Shown piece by piece: positions 1 to 11,336 of a DNA stretch of 64,000 nucleotides; position 1 is the stretch's first letter, and each line of letters opens with the position of its first letter. Both the position numbers and the translations under genes were made by a program. Under the pieces are notes generated by a model, which saw only the letters and a program-made list of their open reading frames with translations, made no database searches and was not told the origin of the DNA. The stretch covers positions 372,001 through 436,000 of the forward strand of contig NZ_MPDK01000002.1 of the NCBI RefSeq assembly GCF_003144315.1, read 5' to 3'. The DNA is from Sulfoacidibacillus thermotolerans. GTDB taxonomy: Bacteria; Bacillota; Bacilli; Alicyclobacillales; SLC66.

Positions 1-3751
<3,751 letters not shown>

Positions 3752-3777
3752 TCGCTTTCGTGCTCTTTTCGTCGTCC

Positions 3778-3806
3778 GTCTCTTCTTGCATTTAGTTTTC
3801 AAGGAT
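3778..3806 (-). repeat. 16S precursor processing stem, upstream arm
   Basis: This is the upstream partner of the arm at 2141-2170: 21 of 22 positions are complementary, plus a short extension (GTCTCTT with AAGAGAT). It lies in the 16S leader between promoter and mature 5' end. The RNase III role is family knowledge; the complementarity is seen directly. Confidence 0.85.
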
Positions 3807-3850
3807 CAACTCGCTACCTTCTTGCGCCGCCGCTCGCGGCGACATCGAGT

Positions 3851-3916
3851 AATATAGCATACCCTGTTTTGCTCTGTCAATGCGTTTTTTGCGTGTTTTT
3901 CTGTGTTTTATTTTAC
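3851..3916 (-). promoter_or_regulatory. rRNA operon promoter with A-tract UP element
   Basis: On the minus strand TTGACA (3880-3875) is followed after 18 bases by TATATT (3856-3851), preceded by TGC, which makes an extended -10. Start of transcription would be near 3844, about 90 bases before mature 16S. Immediately upstream (3881-3916) are phased A-runs on the minus strand, as expected for a UP element. Only this one clear promoter is visible. Confidence 0.75.
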
Positions 3917-4037
3917 CATCCCAAGGCGAATTTGTTGAAAGTTTTTTCCCACTTGCTGCATAGTTTTTCGCCAATCAGGGTACTTCTATTCTCTGAATAA
4001 GCCACTTAATCCATTCTTTTTTGAGGTGATTTCTTTC

Positions 4038-4649
4038 ATGGTGCCATTTAGTAATGTGATTGCGTATGGGGCATTCATCATGTTCACCACTGTCTCAACT
4101 GTGCCGCATGCAAACTCTCACATTGCACACCCACCGCATACAAATAAGGAATTACAACACTTTTGCCAAAGAACACCATCCTCGCCAGACCATTTCACAC
4201 TTCATCAGCGAGTAAAACCGATTCACCACAATGAACCAAATCTACAAGCCATTGAAGCGATGGCTACGCTAAATCCTGTCTTACCTACAGCAGAAGCTCT
4301 TGGTCATTTGGCCGTAGTACATACGTATGACTGTAAATTGACTGCATACAGCGCAGATTTTCAATCTACAGGGAAAAATCCCGGCGACCCAGGATACGGA
4401 ATCACAGCGACAGGAAAGGTCGCAAAACCCAAACACACGGTTGCAGTTGATCCGAATTTAATTCCCCTAGGATCCCTTGTCTACATTGACGGCATCGGTT
4501 ATCGAGTTGCCGAAGATATTGGTGGTGCCATCAAAGGACCACATATTGATGTTTTTTTTGCGGACGAAAATGACGCGAAAATATTCGGGGTTAAAAACCA
4601 CGTGAAAGTTTACGTGTTTGGACATAATCACCAAAAGAACAAAGCCTAA
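4038..4649 (+). CDS. secreted 3D-domain protein (putative wall hydrolase)
   Basis: A protein of 203 residues. The start is ATG 4038 because GAGGTGAT stands 7 bases upstream; a GTG at 4026 overlaps that ribosome site. A hydrophobic N-terminus (about residues 1-27) looks like a signal peptide. The C-terminal 100 residues form a 3D domain, named after three conserved aspartates: these appear in VAVDPNLIPLG, AEDIGGAI and IDVFF. The 3D fold resembles MltA lytic transglycosylases and occurs in Bacillus YabE, YuiC and YocH. Unlike the two other 3D proteins in this window (16,801 and 48,532) it has no LysM repeat. It diverges from the rRNA operon; TTGAAA near 3936 could be part of its promoter. Confidence 0.8.
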   Translation: MVPFSNVIAYGAFIMFTTVSTVPHANSHIAHPPHTNKELQHFCQRTPSSPDHFTLHQRVKPIHHNEPNLQAIEAMATLNPVLPTAEALGHLAVVHTYDCKLTAYSADFQSTGKNPGDPGYGITATGKVAKPKHTVAVDPNLIPLGSLVYIDGIGYRVAEDIGGAIKGPHIDVFFADENDAKIFGVKNHVKVYVFGHNHQKNKA

Positions 4650-4676
4650 ATCCATAGCTAAGCACTCATCAACTTG

Positions 4677-5126
4677 CTAAACGGATTCAGGATAAGCGGA
4701 TAAATAATTTTTGACTTGTTCCACAAATTGCTGGATGTAATGCGCGTTTTGTGCGTACAGAAAAAGCGAAGCCGCATGCTTGCTGGTGTAATCCTGCATC
4801 AGCGTGCGGCGAAACGCAACCATCGGGCGCAACACTTCTGCAACATCCGTCGTGATGACAGTTTCATCGTGTAAAATGTCAATAATGTCAGCGTAACTTG
4901 CGGGGTCACGCATAATTAATGCGTCAATTAGCAAATTTCCAATATCCGCTATCGCTTCAATCGCAATATGTACTAACCGTTCCATTGCTTTTGTTGCAAT
5001 CAATCGATCCATATCTGTCACACGAGAGATGGTTTCTTGAACAAGGTATGTTAAAGCCTGAGAAACTTCATCTAATGCATCTGTCAAAACAAATACTTTT
5101 GTTCTTAATTCATCCGTTATAAACAC
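4677..5126 (-). CDS. HepT-like (DUF86, YutE-type) protein
   Basis: A helical protein of 149 residues, with GTG start and a strong AGAGGTGAT ribosome site. The central MRDPASYADIIDIL block matches the YutE branch of DUF86/HEPN proteins. Canonical HepT toxins carry RX4-6HXY for RNase activity and sit beside a MNT nucleotidyltransferase. Here the corresponding segment reads RRTLMQDY, so the histidine is Gln, and no antitoxin gene is adjacent. It is therefore more likely a housekeeping YutE-type protein than an active toxin. Function is not known. It stands alone, convergent with the 3D gene upstream in coordinate. Confidence 0.7.
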   Translation of the reverse strand: MFITDELRTKVFVLTDALDEVSQALTYLVQETISRVTDMDRLIATKAMERLVHIAIEAIADIGNLLIDALIMRDPASYADIIDILHDETVITTDVAEVLRPMVAFRRTLMQDYTSKHAASLFLYAQNAHYIQQFVEQVKNYLSAYPESV

Positions 5127-5283
5127 ACAATCACCTCTTGTTCTCGTTCAATACGTATTGTGCCATCCTGTATCTTACCATTAATAGGACCATATTATGG
5201 CCATGAATTTATTCGAGAATTACATCTTCGAATTTCACATGGAAAAAAGCAAAAAGAGGGCTTCATTTCCCTTCTTCATCGGG

Positions 5284-5328
5284 TATAATAAAACGTGACA
5301 GATCCTATGGATTAATGGATTAGTCCAT
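5284..5328 (+). promoter_or_regulatory. candidate promoter and GntR autoregulatory operator
   Basis: TATAAT at 5284-5289 can serve as -10 (the -35 is weak). Downstream, ATGGATTA occurs twice in tandem (5307-5314, 5315-5322) and the second copy forms the near-perfect palindrome ATGGATTAGTCCAT (5315-5328). Palindromes of this size just after the start site, about 30 bases before a gntR gene, are typical autoregulatory sites. The assignment to this regulator is inference. Confidence 0.45.
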
Positions 5329-5358
5329 ATAGATAGGGACCGGTGGGAAGGTGATGCG

Positions 5359-6321
5359 ATGAACCGTTCTATCATTCGCAAGAATGGAATCCCACTTTAT
5401 GTCCAAGTTAAAGAAAGAATCCTTTCTGACATCAGGACAGGTGTGTATCAATCCGGCGATAAATTGCCGACAGAACGCGAACTGTCCGCAATGATCGGCG
5501 TAAGTCGCAACACCATCAGTCAAGCGTATCACGAATTAGAACGAGAAGGCGTGATCGCGTCAGCTCAGGGGCGGGGAACTTTTGTCTGTGATCGCGACGA
5601 TAAAGTCCGATTTGGCAATCGGCGTGATTTATTACAAAAAGTGATTGATGTCGCTTTAGAAGAATGCCTCCAGCTCGGTTTTACGCTTGACGACTTCATG
5701 CAATTTGCGGCCGTTCGCGTGAAAGAAAAGGCTGCATTGCTCGATCAATCGCAAATCGTCTTTATCGAGTGCAACCGCGAGCAGGTGGAGTATTTCTCAC
5801 GGAAACTAGAGTTTGGAGGTGTCCACATTACCCCCGTTATTATCGATGAGTTGCGCGATCAAAAACGGGATGCTTTGTTGTTAGTTGAATCTGCAGATTT
5901 AATTATTACGACATTCTTTCACTTTGATGAGGTCCAACAGCTATTAGGTGAAATGCAAACCATCTTAGCCATTGCACTAGATCCGGAATTAGAGACGATC
6001 GTAAAGATCGCTCGTATACCGGAACAAAGTGAAGTTGGGTTGGTTTGTCGAAGTGATCGCTTTGCCGGTAAAGTTCGCTCTGCACTACGTCAAGCAGGTC
6101 TCGATGGATTCACACTTCACGTGTCTACTACATCTGACCCAGACGAACTTGCCCGCTTTGTGAAAGGACTACATGCTGTCATAGTATCACCTAGTCGCCG
6201 CCGTGAAGTTGAAAAAGCATGTACTGATCGGCAACCGATCATTGAGTTTGTATTTCGACCAGATGCAGCATCTGTGAATTTACTCCGCGCAGCTGTCGCT
6301 GACGTTCGCCGTGAAAGGTGA
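5359..6321 (+). CDS. GntR-family transcriptional regulator (probable kor regulator)
   Basis: A protein of 320 residues, ATG start with GGAAGGTGAT upstream. Residues about 8-75 form a GntR winged helix: LYVQVKERI, GDKLPTERELS, GVSRNTISQAYHELEREG and GRGTFV are all family hallmarks. The remaining 240 residues are a sensory domain that I do not recognise as UTRA or FCD; it has a repeating alpha/beta pattern with short hydrophobic strands (VFIEC, LIITTFFHF, VGLVCRS, AVIVSPS), suggesting a periplasmic-binding-like or response-regulator-like fold. The gene lies 40 bases before korA on the same strand, so it probably controls the 2-oxoacid oxidoreductase; the ligand is unknown. Confidence 0.8.
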   Translation: MNRSIIRKNGIPLYVQVKERILSDIRTGVYQSGDKLPTERELSAMIGVSRNTISQAYHELEREGVIASAQGRGTFVCDRDDKVRFGNRRDLLQKVIDVALEECLQLGFTLDDFMQFAAVRVKEKAALLDQSQIVFIECNREQVEYFSRKLEFGGVHITPVIIDELRDQKRDALLLVESADLIITTFFHFDEVQQLLGEMQTILAIALDPELETIVKIARIPEQSEVGLVCRSDRFAGKVRSALRQAGLDGFTLHVSTTSDPDELARFVKGLHAVIVSPSRRREVEKACTDRQPIIEFVFRPDAASVNLLRAAVADVRRER

Positions 6322-6361
6322 CGAGTGCGCCTGTGCACTACGCTAGAAGGAGTGACAAATT

Positions 6362-8116
6362 ATGTTACAGGAACTGTCCTGGAAAGTGGGCGGGCAACAA
6401 GGCGAAGGTATTGATTCAACAGGCAAGACGTTCTCTACCTCGCTTAATCGTATGGGATACTATATTTATTCTTACCGACATTTTTCCTCACGCATTAAAG
6501 GCGGACATACAAATGACAAGGTGCGTATCACCACCGAACCAAAGTCGGCAAGTGCAGACTATCTAGATATCCTCGTCGCTTTTGATCAAGAAACAATCGA
6601 CTTAAATGCTGGAGAATTGCGCGAAGGTGGCATCGTCATCGCCGACGCAAAATTTAATCCCAAATTGCCGAATGAAGTTGCCGCGAACGTCACTTTAGTT
6701 GCAATGCCCTTTACCAAAATTGCAGAAGAACACGGCGCTGTAATTATGAAAAACATGGTTGCACTAGGAGCCACTGCACGATTAGTTGGACTTGATGTGG
6801 ATTTTTGTGCTCCTGTTTTACAGAGTCGTTTTGGGAAGAAAAGCCAAAAGATTGTTGATCAAAACTTAGCTGCTATTAAAGCGGGATTTGACGCAATGAG
6901 CACTGAGCAAATTGACTTTGCTGCTTTTCAATTGGCCCCCCCAGTTCCTGATAAGCATCTCCTGATGATTGGCAATGATGCGATCGCTTTTGGCGCACTC
7001 GCTGCAGGAGCGCGTGTGATGCCCGCATACCCCATTACGCCAGCTTCTGATGTAATGGAATATCTCATCAAAAAGCTCCCAAAAGTGGGTGGTGTCGTTG
7101 TTCAGACAGAAGATGAGATCGCCGCTTTAAATATGACCATTGGTGCTGCATATTCTGGTGCACGCGCTCTGACCGCAACCTCTGGCCCAGGTTTATCGCT
7201 AATGATGGAAGCGCTCGGACTTGCTGGAATGACTGAAACACCTGTTGTGATTGTAGATACGCAACGCGGTGGCCCGAGTACTGGCTTACCTACCAAACAT
7301 GAACAAAGTGACATGTATGCAGTACTATTTGGAAACCACGGAGAAATTGGAAAGATCGTTTTAACTCCTTCTACTCCAGAAGAGTGCTTCTACGCAACAG
7401 TAGACGCTTTTAACTACGCGGAAAAATATCAATGCCCCGTCATTCTCATGACCGACTTAGCCCTGTCCCTAGCCAGTCAATCGGTAAAACCGTTTGACTA
7501 CGAGAAGGTAACAATTGATCGCGGGCGCTTAGCGACCCAAGAGGAACTCGATCAAGTGCCTGCTGGACAAATGTTTAAGCGCTACGAGCGTACAGAAGAT
7601 GGGATCTCACCGCGCGTCTTCCCAGGCCAACGCGGCGGACTCCACCATGTGACAGGCGTTGAGCATAGTGAAATTGGACGCCCCGATGAAGGACCGAAAA
7701 ATCACGTGCTCATGATGAATAAACGCTTGAATAAATTTGAAGGAATTGAACTACCAAATAGTGTGTCTTATGCGGGAGATACAAACCCTGACGTACTATT
7801 GATCGGTATTGGTTCATCAGTGGGTGCAATCGGTGAGGCGACAGATCGCTTACGCAAGCAAGGAATTAAAGTTGGTCATGCACAAATTAAAGTTCTCTCT
7901 CCTTTCCCCGTAGAAACGATCAAATCTTATTTAAATAGCGCAAAACAAGTCATCGTCGTTGAAAGCAATGGGACCGGACAACTATTCCACTTATTGCAAT
8001 TCTTTGGCCTGAGTCATCCTGAAATGAAGAGTTACCTCAAATATGATGGAACGCCTTTTTTGCCAAAAGAAATTGAAACTCATGTGAAAGGATCGATGAT
8101 CGCATGGCAACGGTAA
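6362..8116 (+). CDS. korA: 2-oxoacid:ferredoxin oxidoreductase, alpha subunit (gamma-alpha fusion)
   Basis: A protein of 584 residues with AGAAGGAG upstream of the ATG. Residues about 1-185 are the gamma domain (VGGQQGEGI, RIKGGHTND), which in some organisms is a separate protein. The alpha domain follows (MPAYPITPASDVMEYL, QTEDEIAALNMTIGAAYSG, TSGPGLSLMMEALG). With KorB it decarboxylates a 2-oxoacid, most likely 2-oxoglutarate, to the CoA ester and reduces ferredoxin. The arrangement is typical of the KorAB pairs of aerobic Bacillota and actinobacteria. The final 13 bases overlap korB, indicating translational coupling. Pyruvate as substrate cannot be excluded from sequence alone. Confidence 0.88.
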   Translation: MLQELSWKVGGQQGEGIDSTGKTFSTSLNRMGYYIYSYRHFSSRIKGGHTNDKVRITTEPKSASADYLDILVAFDQETIDLNAGELREGGIVIADAKFNPKLPNEVAANVTLVAMPFTKIAEEHGAVIMKNMVALGATARLVGLDVDFCAPVLQSRFGKKSQKIVDQNLAAIKAGFDAMSTEQIDFAAFQLAPPVPDKHLLMIGNDAIAFGALAAGARVMPAYPITPASDVMEYLIKKLPKVGGVVVQTEDEIAALNMTIGAAYSGARALTATSGPGLSLMMEALGLAGMTETPVVIVDTQRGGPSTGLPTKHEQSDMYAVLFGNHGEIGKIVLTPSTPEECFYATVDAFNYAEKYQCPVILMTDLALSLASQSVKPFDYEKVTIDRGRLATQEELDQVPAGQMFKRYERTEDGISPRVFPGQRGGLHHVTGVEHSEIGRPDEGPKNHVLMMNKRLNKFEGIELPNSVSYAGDTNPDVLLIGIGSSVGAIGEATDRLRKQGIKVGHAQIKVLSPFPVETIKSYLNSAKQVIVVESNGTGQLFHLLQFFGLSHPEMKSYLKYDGTPFLPKEIETHVKGSMIAWQR

Positions 8117-8970
8117 AAGAATTTCGCAATAACGTGAGACCTAACTGGTGCCCTGGTTGCGGTGATTTTGCAGTCCAAGCATCAATTCAACGGGCACTTG
8201 GCAATCTCGATCTAGAGCCGGAAAACGTCGCGGTCATTTCTGGAATTGGGTGTTCTGGTCGAATTTCTGGCTATATCAACGCGTATGGATTTCACGGTGT
8301 ACATGGTCGTTCACTTCCCGTGGCTCAAGGTGTTAAGCTAGCCAATCGCGACTTGACAGTCATCGCTGCTGGTGGTGATGGAGATGGATTTGGAATTGGA
8401 CTCGGTCATTTTATGCATGCAGCACGACGCAACATTGATATCACTTACATCGTCATGGACAATTCGATTTATGGTTTAACTAAAGGACAACATTCACCGA
8501 CGAGCGCTTTTGGATTTAAAGCGAAAACAACACCTGCCGGGAATATTGAAAATGCCATTAGTCCTTTACAAATCGCTTTAGCTGCTGGAATTAGTTATTT
8601 AGCACAAGGATTTTCACATGATGTCAATCAACTGACTGAACTGATCCAAAAAGGAATTGAACACAAAGGTTTTTCACTGATCAACGTCTTTAGCCCATGC
8701 GTCACATATAACAAAGTAAACACGTACGAATGGTACAAAGAACACGTTGTCAATTTAGAGCAATTCCCTGATTACGATCCAACTAATCGCAATATGGCGA
8801 TGGCGAAAGTCGCAGAGACTGACGGCCTTTGCACTGGTTTAATCTATGAAGATAAACAAAAACAACCTTTTGAGACACTGATTGAAGGCTTTAAAGAAAC
8901 TCCAATCGTAAAACAAGATCTTCATCTTGAGCGCGACTTCTTTGAAAAAACGATGGAGGAATTTGCGTAA
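8104..8970 (+). CDS. korB: 2-oxoacid:ferredoxin oxidoreductase, beta subunit
   Basis: A protein of 288 residues overlapping korA by 13 bases. It carries the thiamine diphosphate motif GGDGDGFGIG with a downstream NSIYGLTKGQ. Cysteines expected to hold one 4Fe-4S cluster are visible in WCPGCGD, GIGCSGR and SPCVTYN. Together with KorA it forms an alpha-beta heterodimer; the low-potential electrons could go to a ferredoxin such as the one at 41,657. The transcription unit ends at the strong terminator at 9006-9042. Confidence 0.9.
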   Translation: MATVKEFRNNVRPNWCPGCGDFAVQASIQRALGNLDLEPENVAVISGIGCSGRISGYINAYGFHGVHGRSLPVAQGVKLANRDLTVIAAGGDGDGFGIGLGHFMHAARRNIDITYIVMDNSIYGLTKGQHSPTSAFGFKAKTTPAGNIENAISPLQIALAAGISYLAQGFSHDVNQLTELIQKGIEHKGFSLINVFSPCVTYNKVNTYEWYKEHVVNLEQFPDYDPTNRNMAMAKVAETDGLCTGLIYEDKQKQPFETLIEGFKETPIVKQDLHLERDFFEKTMEEFA

Positions 8971-9005
8971 AATCTCCATGTTTAAAATAAATAGGAGATA
9001 AAAAA

Positions 9006-9042
9006 GATAAAAAAGCGGGGAGACAATCCCCGCTTTTTTATC
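9006..9042. terminator. bidirectional rho-independent terminator
   Basis: A perfect 15-bp stem with a 7-base loop (GATAAAAAAGCGGGG paired with CCCCGCTTTTTTATC). The A-run on one side and T-run on the other allow use from both strands. It separates korB from the convergent lipoprotein gene. Confidence 0.92.
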
Positions 9043-9052
9043 CTGTAAGAAG

Positions 9053-9745
9053 CTAAGCAGTGGTATTTCCAACAAAACTATTTAGAATTTGCTCTGCGGC
9101 TTTTTGTTCCGCTGAAGGTAGATAAACATCTACACGAATAGAACCTCCGGAACTTAAATTCGCCATAATTCCGCGATCTGAGTATGGATTGTCAGGATTA
9201 GACTGTGTATAGGACAAAATCTGACCCGGAACGATCCAATGAACTGTACTTGATGATTGGGAGTTATAAAACGATTGTAAATTTCGATCCGAAGGCATGA
9301 CCACTTCGCTAATCATCTGCGAAGAATCAGCTGGATTTACAAGTTTTAAGCTTGTCCCGCCGCTGCCAAGAGAAGCCGTTTGCAACTGCCATCCAGATGG
9401 CAGTAAAATAGACGAAACAGAGGCGGACACAGGAACAAACGTATTGCCAGTCCCAGTTTCATTCACTTTCACCGCTGTCAAGACAGGAGTACCCGTCCCT
9501 TGAGTTGGAGTACTTGCACCGGTACTATTTGTGCCTTTGCTTGTCGTACTTCCCGGCGACTTAGAAGTTGAAGAAGCTGAACTTGCACTGTTCGACGAAG
9601 CTGCTGTGGTCGTAACTGTCGTTTGAGAATCTGAAAGAGGCTGTGATACAGGTCCACCCCCACCACTAGATGTACCACACCCAGTGAGCAGCACAGTCGT
9701 TACCGTCACAAAAAGAATAGCAAGTGCTTTAGAATCTCTTTTCAT
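9053..9745 (-). CDS. serine/threonine-rich lipoprotein of unknown function
   Basis: A protein of 230 residues starting at ATG 9745 (AAAGGTG at good spacing; a GTG at 9754 overlaps that site). The N-terminus is a lipoprotein signal: Lys-Arg, a hydrophobic stretch and the lipobox LLTGC with Cys near residue 22. A low-complexity Ser/Thr/Gly linker (about residues 25-75) leads to a C-terminal domain of about 150 residues with SILLPSGWQ and YSDRGIMANLS. The family is not recognised. The start codon lies only 29 bases from that of the divergent DUF4149 gene. Confidence 0.75.
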   Translation of the reverse strand: MKRDSKALAILFVTVTTVLLTGCGTSSGGGGPVSQPLSDSQTTVTTTAASSNSASSASSTSKSPGSTTSKGTNSTGASTPTQGTGTPVLTAVKVNETGTGNTFVPVSASVSSILLPSGWQLQTASLGSGGTSLKLVNPADSSQMISEVVMPSDRNLQSFYNSQSSSTVHWIVPGQILSYTQSNPDNPYSDRGIMANLSSGGSIRVDVYLPSAEQKAAEQILNSFVGNTTA

Positions 9746-9774
9746 ACCTATCACACCTTTTTAGGAGATCAAAA

Positions 9775-10248
9775 ATGCAATCTACAATGCGAATCATGTT
9801 CACTCTTGCCACCAGCATCGCCTTTGGAACCCTAGTTTTTTTTACTGCAGTCGTCGCGCCCACTCTGTTTTCAGTACTGCCAATTGATACAGCAGGACAC
9901 GTTTTAGATCGCCTCTTCCCTATTTACTATACACTTACTGCGCCACTTTGTGTAATCGCATTTGTCTCAGCCTTTGGTTTATACAGGCAAACGAGTATGC
10001 GCAGAGGTAAGCTCATTCAAGTTTTTCTTGGCATTACAAGTGCACTCTCGCTCATTGGATGGCTAATTTTACTTCCTAAGATGCAGAGTCTTGCAGCTCG
10101 CATCCCCACCTTTTCAGGGCCTAAAACACCGCTTATCAACCAGTTTTTTATGTATCATGGCATATCAATGTTATTTAACTTAATTGGGATTTTTTTAATT
10201 CTTGCCTCGCTTATTATCTGGGCAGTTACCCCATCTCGTACTACATAA
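9775..10248 (+). CDS. DUF4149 (TMEM205-like) membrane protein
   Basis: A protein of 157 residues with TTAGGAGAT before the ATG. Four hydrophobic segments (about residues 5-30, 45-70, 78-100 and 125-150) and the pattern FGTLVFFTAVVAPTLF, then DRLFPIYY, match the DUF4149 family. The function of the family is not established. Divergent from the lipoprotein at 9053-9745 and followed, 31 bases on, by a small soluble gene that may share its transcript. Confidence 0.75.
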   Translation: MQSTMRIMFTLATSIAFGTLVFFTAVVAPTLFSVLPIDTAGHVLDRLFPIYYTLTAPLCVIAFVSAFGLYRQTSMRRGKLIQVFLGITSALSLIGWLILLPKMQSLAARIPTFSGPKTPLINQFFMYHGISMLFNLIGIFLILASLIIWAVTPSRTT

Positions 10249-10279
10249 AGTGGAAAAAACAAACTGAGAGGTGTTACAA

Positions 10280-10576
10280 ATGTCAAGTTCATGGAAATCA
10301 ATCCCTCTTCGTGAAGACGCGGAACTCTTACGAAAAGAAGTCTATCACTATCAACTAGGGGGAGACTTATTCCAAATTGAATTATTTGAAACACAGGGGA
10401 GTGAGTTTTACGCCATTGGCACGCCAAGTCACAGTGATCGACTCTATATTTATGGTAGCACTGTCGTAAAAGATCCCGCAGTCGCATTGGAACAAGCGAT
10501 CAAAAAAATTAATCGTGAACACGATCACACAGAGATTCAGTTTGTAGGAGAGGATGTACATTCTCAAGAAGAATAG
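10280..10576 (+). CDS. small conserved hypothetical protein
   Basis: A 98-residue soluble acidic protein. The ATG at 10280 is chosen because GAGAGGTG stands 6 bases upstream; a GTG at 10271 lies inside that site. Predicted strands and a C-terminal helix (VALEQAIKKINRE) suggest a small alpha/beta fold. I do not recognise the family. Probably co-transcribed with the DUF4149 gene and ended by the hairpin at 10583-10611. Confidence 0.65.
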   Translation: MSSSWKSIPLREDAELLRKEVYHYQLGGDLFQIELFETQGSEFYAIGTPSHSDRLYIYGSTVVKDPAVALEQAIKKINREHDHTEIQFVGEDVHSQEE

Positions 10577-10582
10577 AATAAA

Positions 10583-10611
10583 AGAAGGATCTGCACGAAA
10601 CAGGTCCTTCT
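10583..10611. terminator. terminator hairpin between convergent genes
   Basis: An 11-bp stem (AGAAGGATCTG with CAGGTCCTTCT, one G-U pair) and a 7-base loop. The minus-strand side is followed by a T-rich TTTTATTC, so it mainly serves the 10,610-10,801 gene, whose stop codon overlaps its edge. Confidence 0.75.
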
Positions 10612-10801
10612 AGCTTCTTGTATCGTCATCGAAATCATATAAAAATCCGTCTTTTACTTTAATGGGTAATCCAAAAATGCGATCTAGAACCGCTTGATAT
10701 TCATTTCGTTCATCCACAGTCTCAGCCCTTAAGAGAGAACTGTGTAATGCCCTCCTAATAAGTTCTACATCCCGTTCTGACAATCGCAACAAAACCACCA
10801 T
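10610..10801 (-). CDS. small hypothetical protein, 63 aa
   Basis: A charged 63-residue protein, mostly helical in the N-terminal half (ERDVELIRRALHSSLL) with an acidic tail. AAGG lies directly next to the ATG, so initiation may be a few codons further in. It is 18 bases after the YuiD-like gene and probably the last gene of that operon. No family recognised. Confidence 0.55.
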   Translation of the reverse strand: MVVLLRLSERDVELIRRALHSSLLRAETVDERNEYQAVLDRIFGLPIKVKDGFLYDFDDDTRS

Positions 10802-10819
10802 CCTTGCTTGCTAAGGCTT

Positions 10820-11302
10820 CTAACGAGCAGCTACAACGCCTATTAAAATTCCCAAAATAGACCCCATAAATACTTCGATTGGTTGATGCCCTAACATCTC
10901 CTTTAACTTTTTTTGATAATCCTCGTGTCGTCCCATCGGAAAACGTTCGATATATTTTCCAATCTCTGCTTCTAATTTATTGATTGCAATGGCCTGCTCT
11001 CCTGCGTGACGCCGGATACCCGCTGCATCATACATGACAATAATCGCAAAGACGACAGCTGCGGCAAAAAGCATCGAACCGGTCCCCACACGAATCGCAA
11101 TCACTGTTGAAAGTGAAGACACTGCAGCAGAGTGAGAACTCGGCATACCGCCCGTCGACATCATCTTCGACAAATCCCATTTGCGGTTCGTCGCATAAAA
11201 GATCGGAACTTTAATCACTTGCGCTACGAGGATTGACGCTAGTGCAGCCATAAGTGCTGGATTATGTGAAATGCCTCGTAGAAGCGCAGAAAACCACACC
11301 AC
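10820..11302 (-). CDS. divergent PAP2-family membrane protein (DUF212, YuiD-like)
   Basis: A protein of 160 residues. GTG 11302 is preferred because AAGGAGG stands 7 bases upstream and the length then matches Bacillus YuiD; an upstream ATG at 11335 has no such site. Membrane segments surround the signature GGMPSSHSAAVSSL, with a later YDAAGIRRHAGEQA block, both diagnostic for the divergent PAP2/DUF212 family. These are presumed acid-phosphatase-like lipid phosphatases but the substrate is unknown. It follows the radical SAM gene closely. Confidence 0.8.
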   Translation of the reverse strand: MVWFSALLRGISHNPALMAALASILVAQVIKVPIFYATNRKWDLSKMMSTGGMPSSHSAAVSSLSTVIAIRVGTGSMLFAAAVVFAIIVMYDAAGIRRHAGEQAIAINKLEAEIGKYIERFPMGRHEDYQKKLKEMLGHQPIEVFMGSILGILIGVVAAR

Positions 11303-11336
11303 TCGGCCCCTCCTTTTGATAAAAACGATCCCCATT

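Noticed and set aside
4677-5359. Type VII HepT-MNT toxin-antitoxin pair
   Set aside because: No MNT nucleotidyltransferase gene is adjacent, and the catalytic motif of the HepT-like protein is altered; the neighbour is a GntR regulator.
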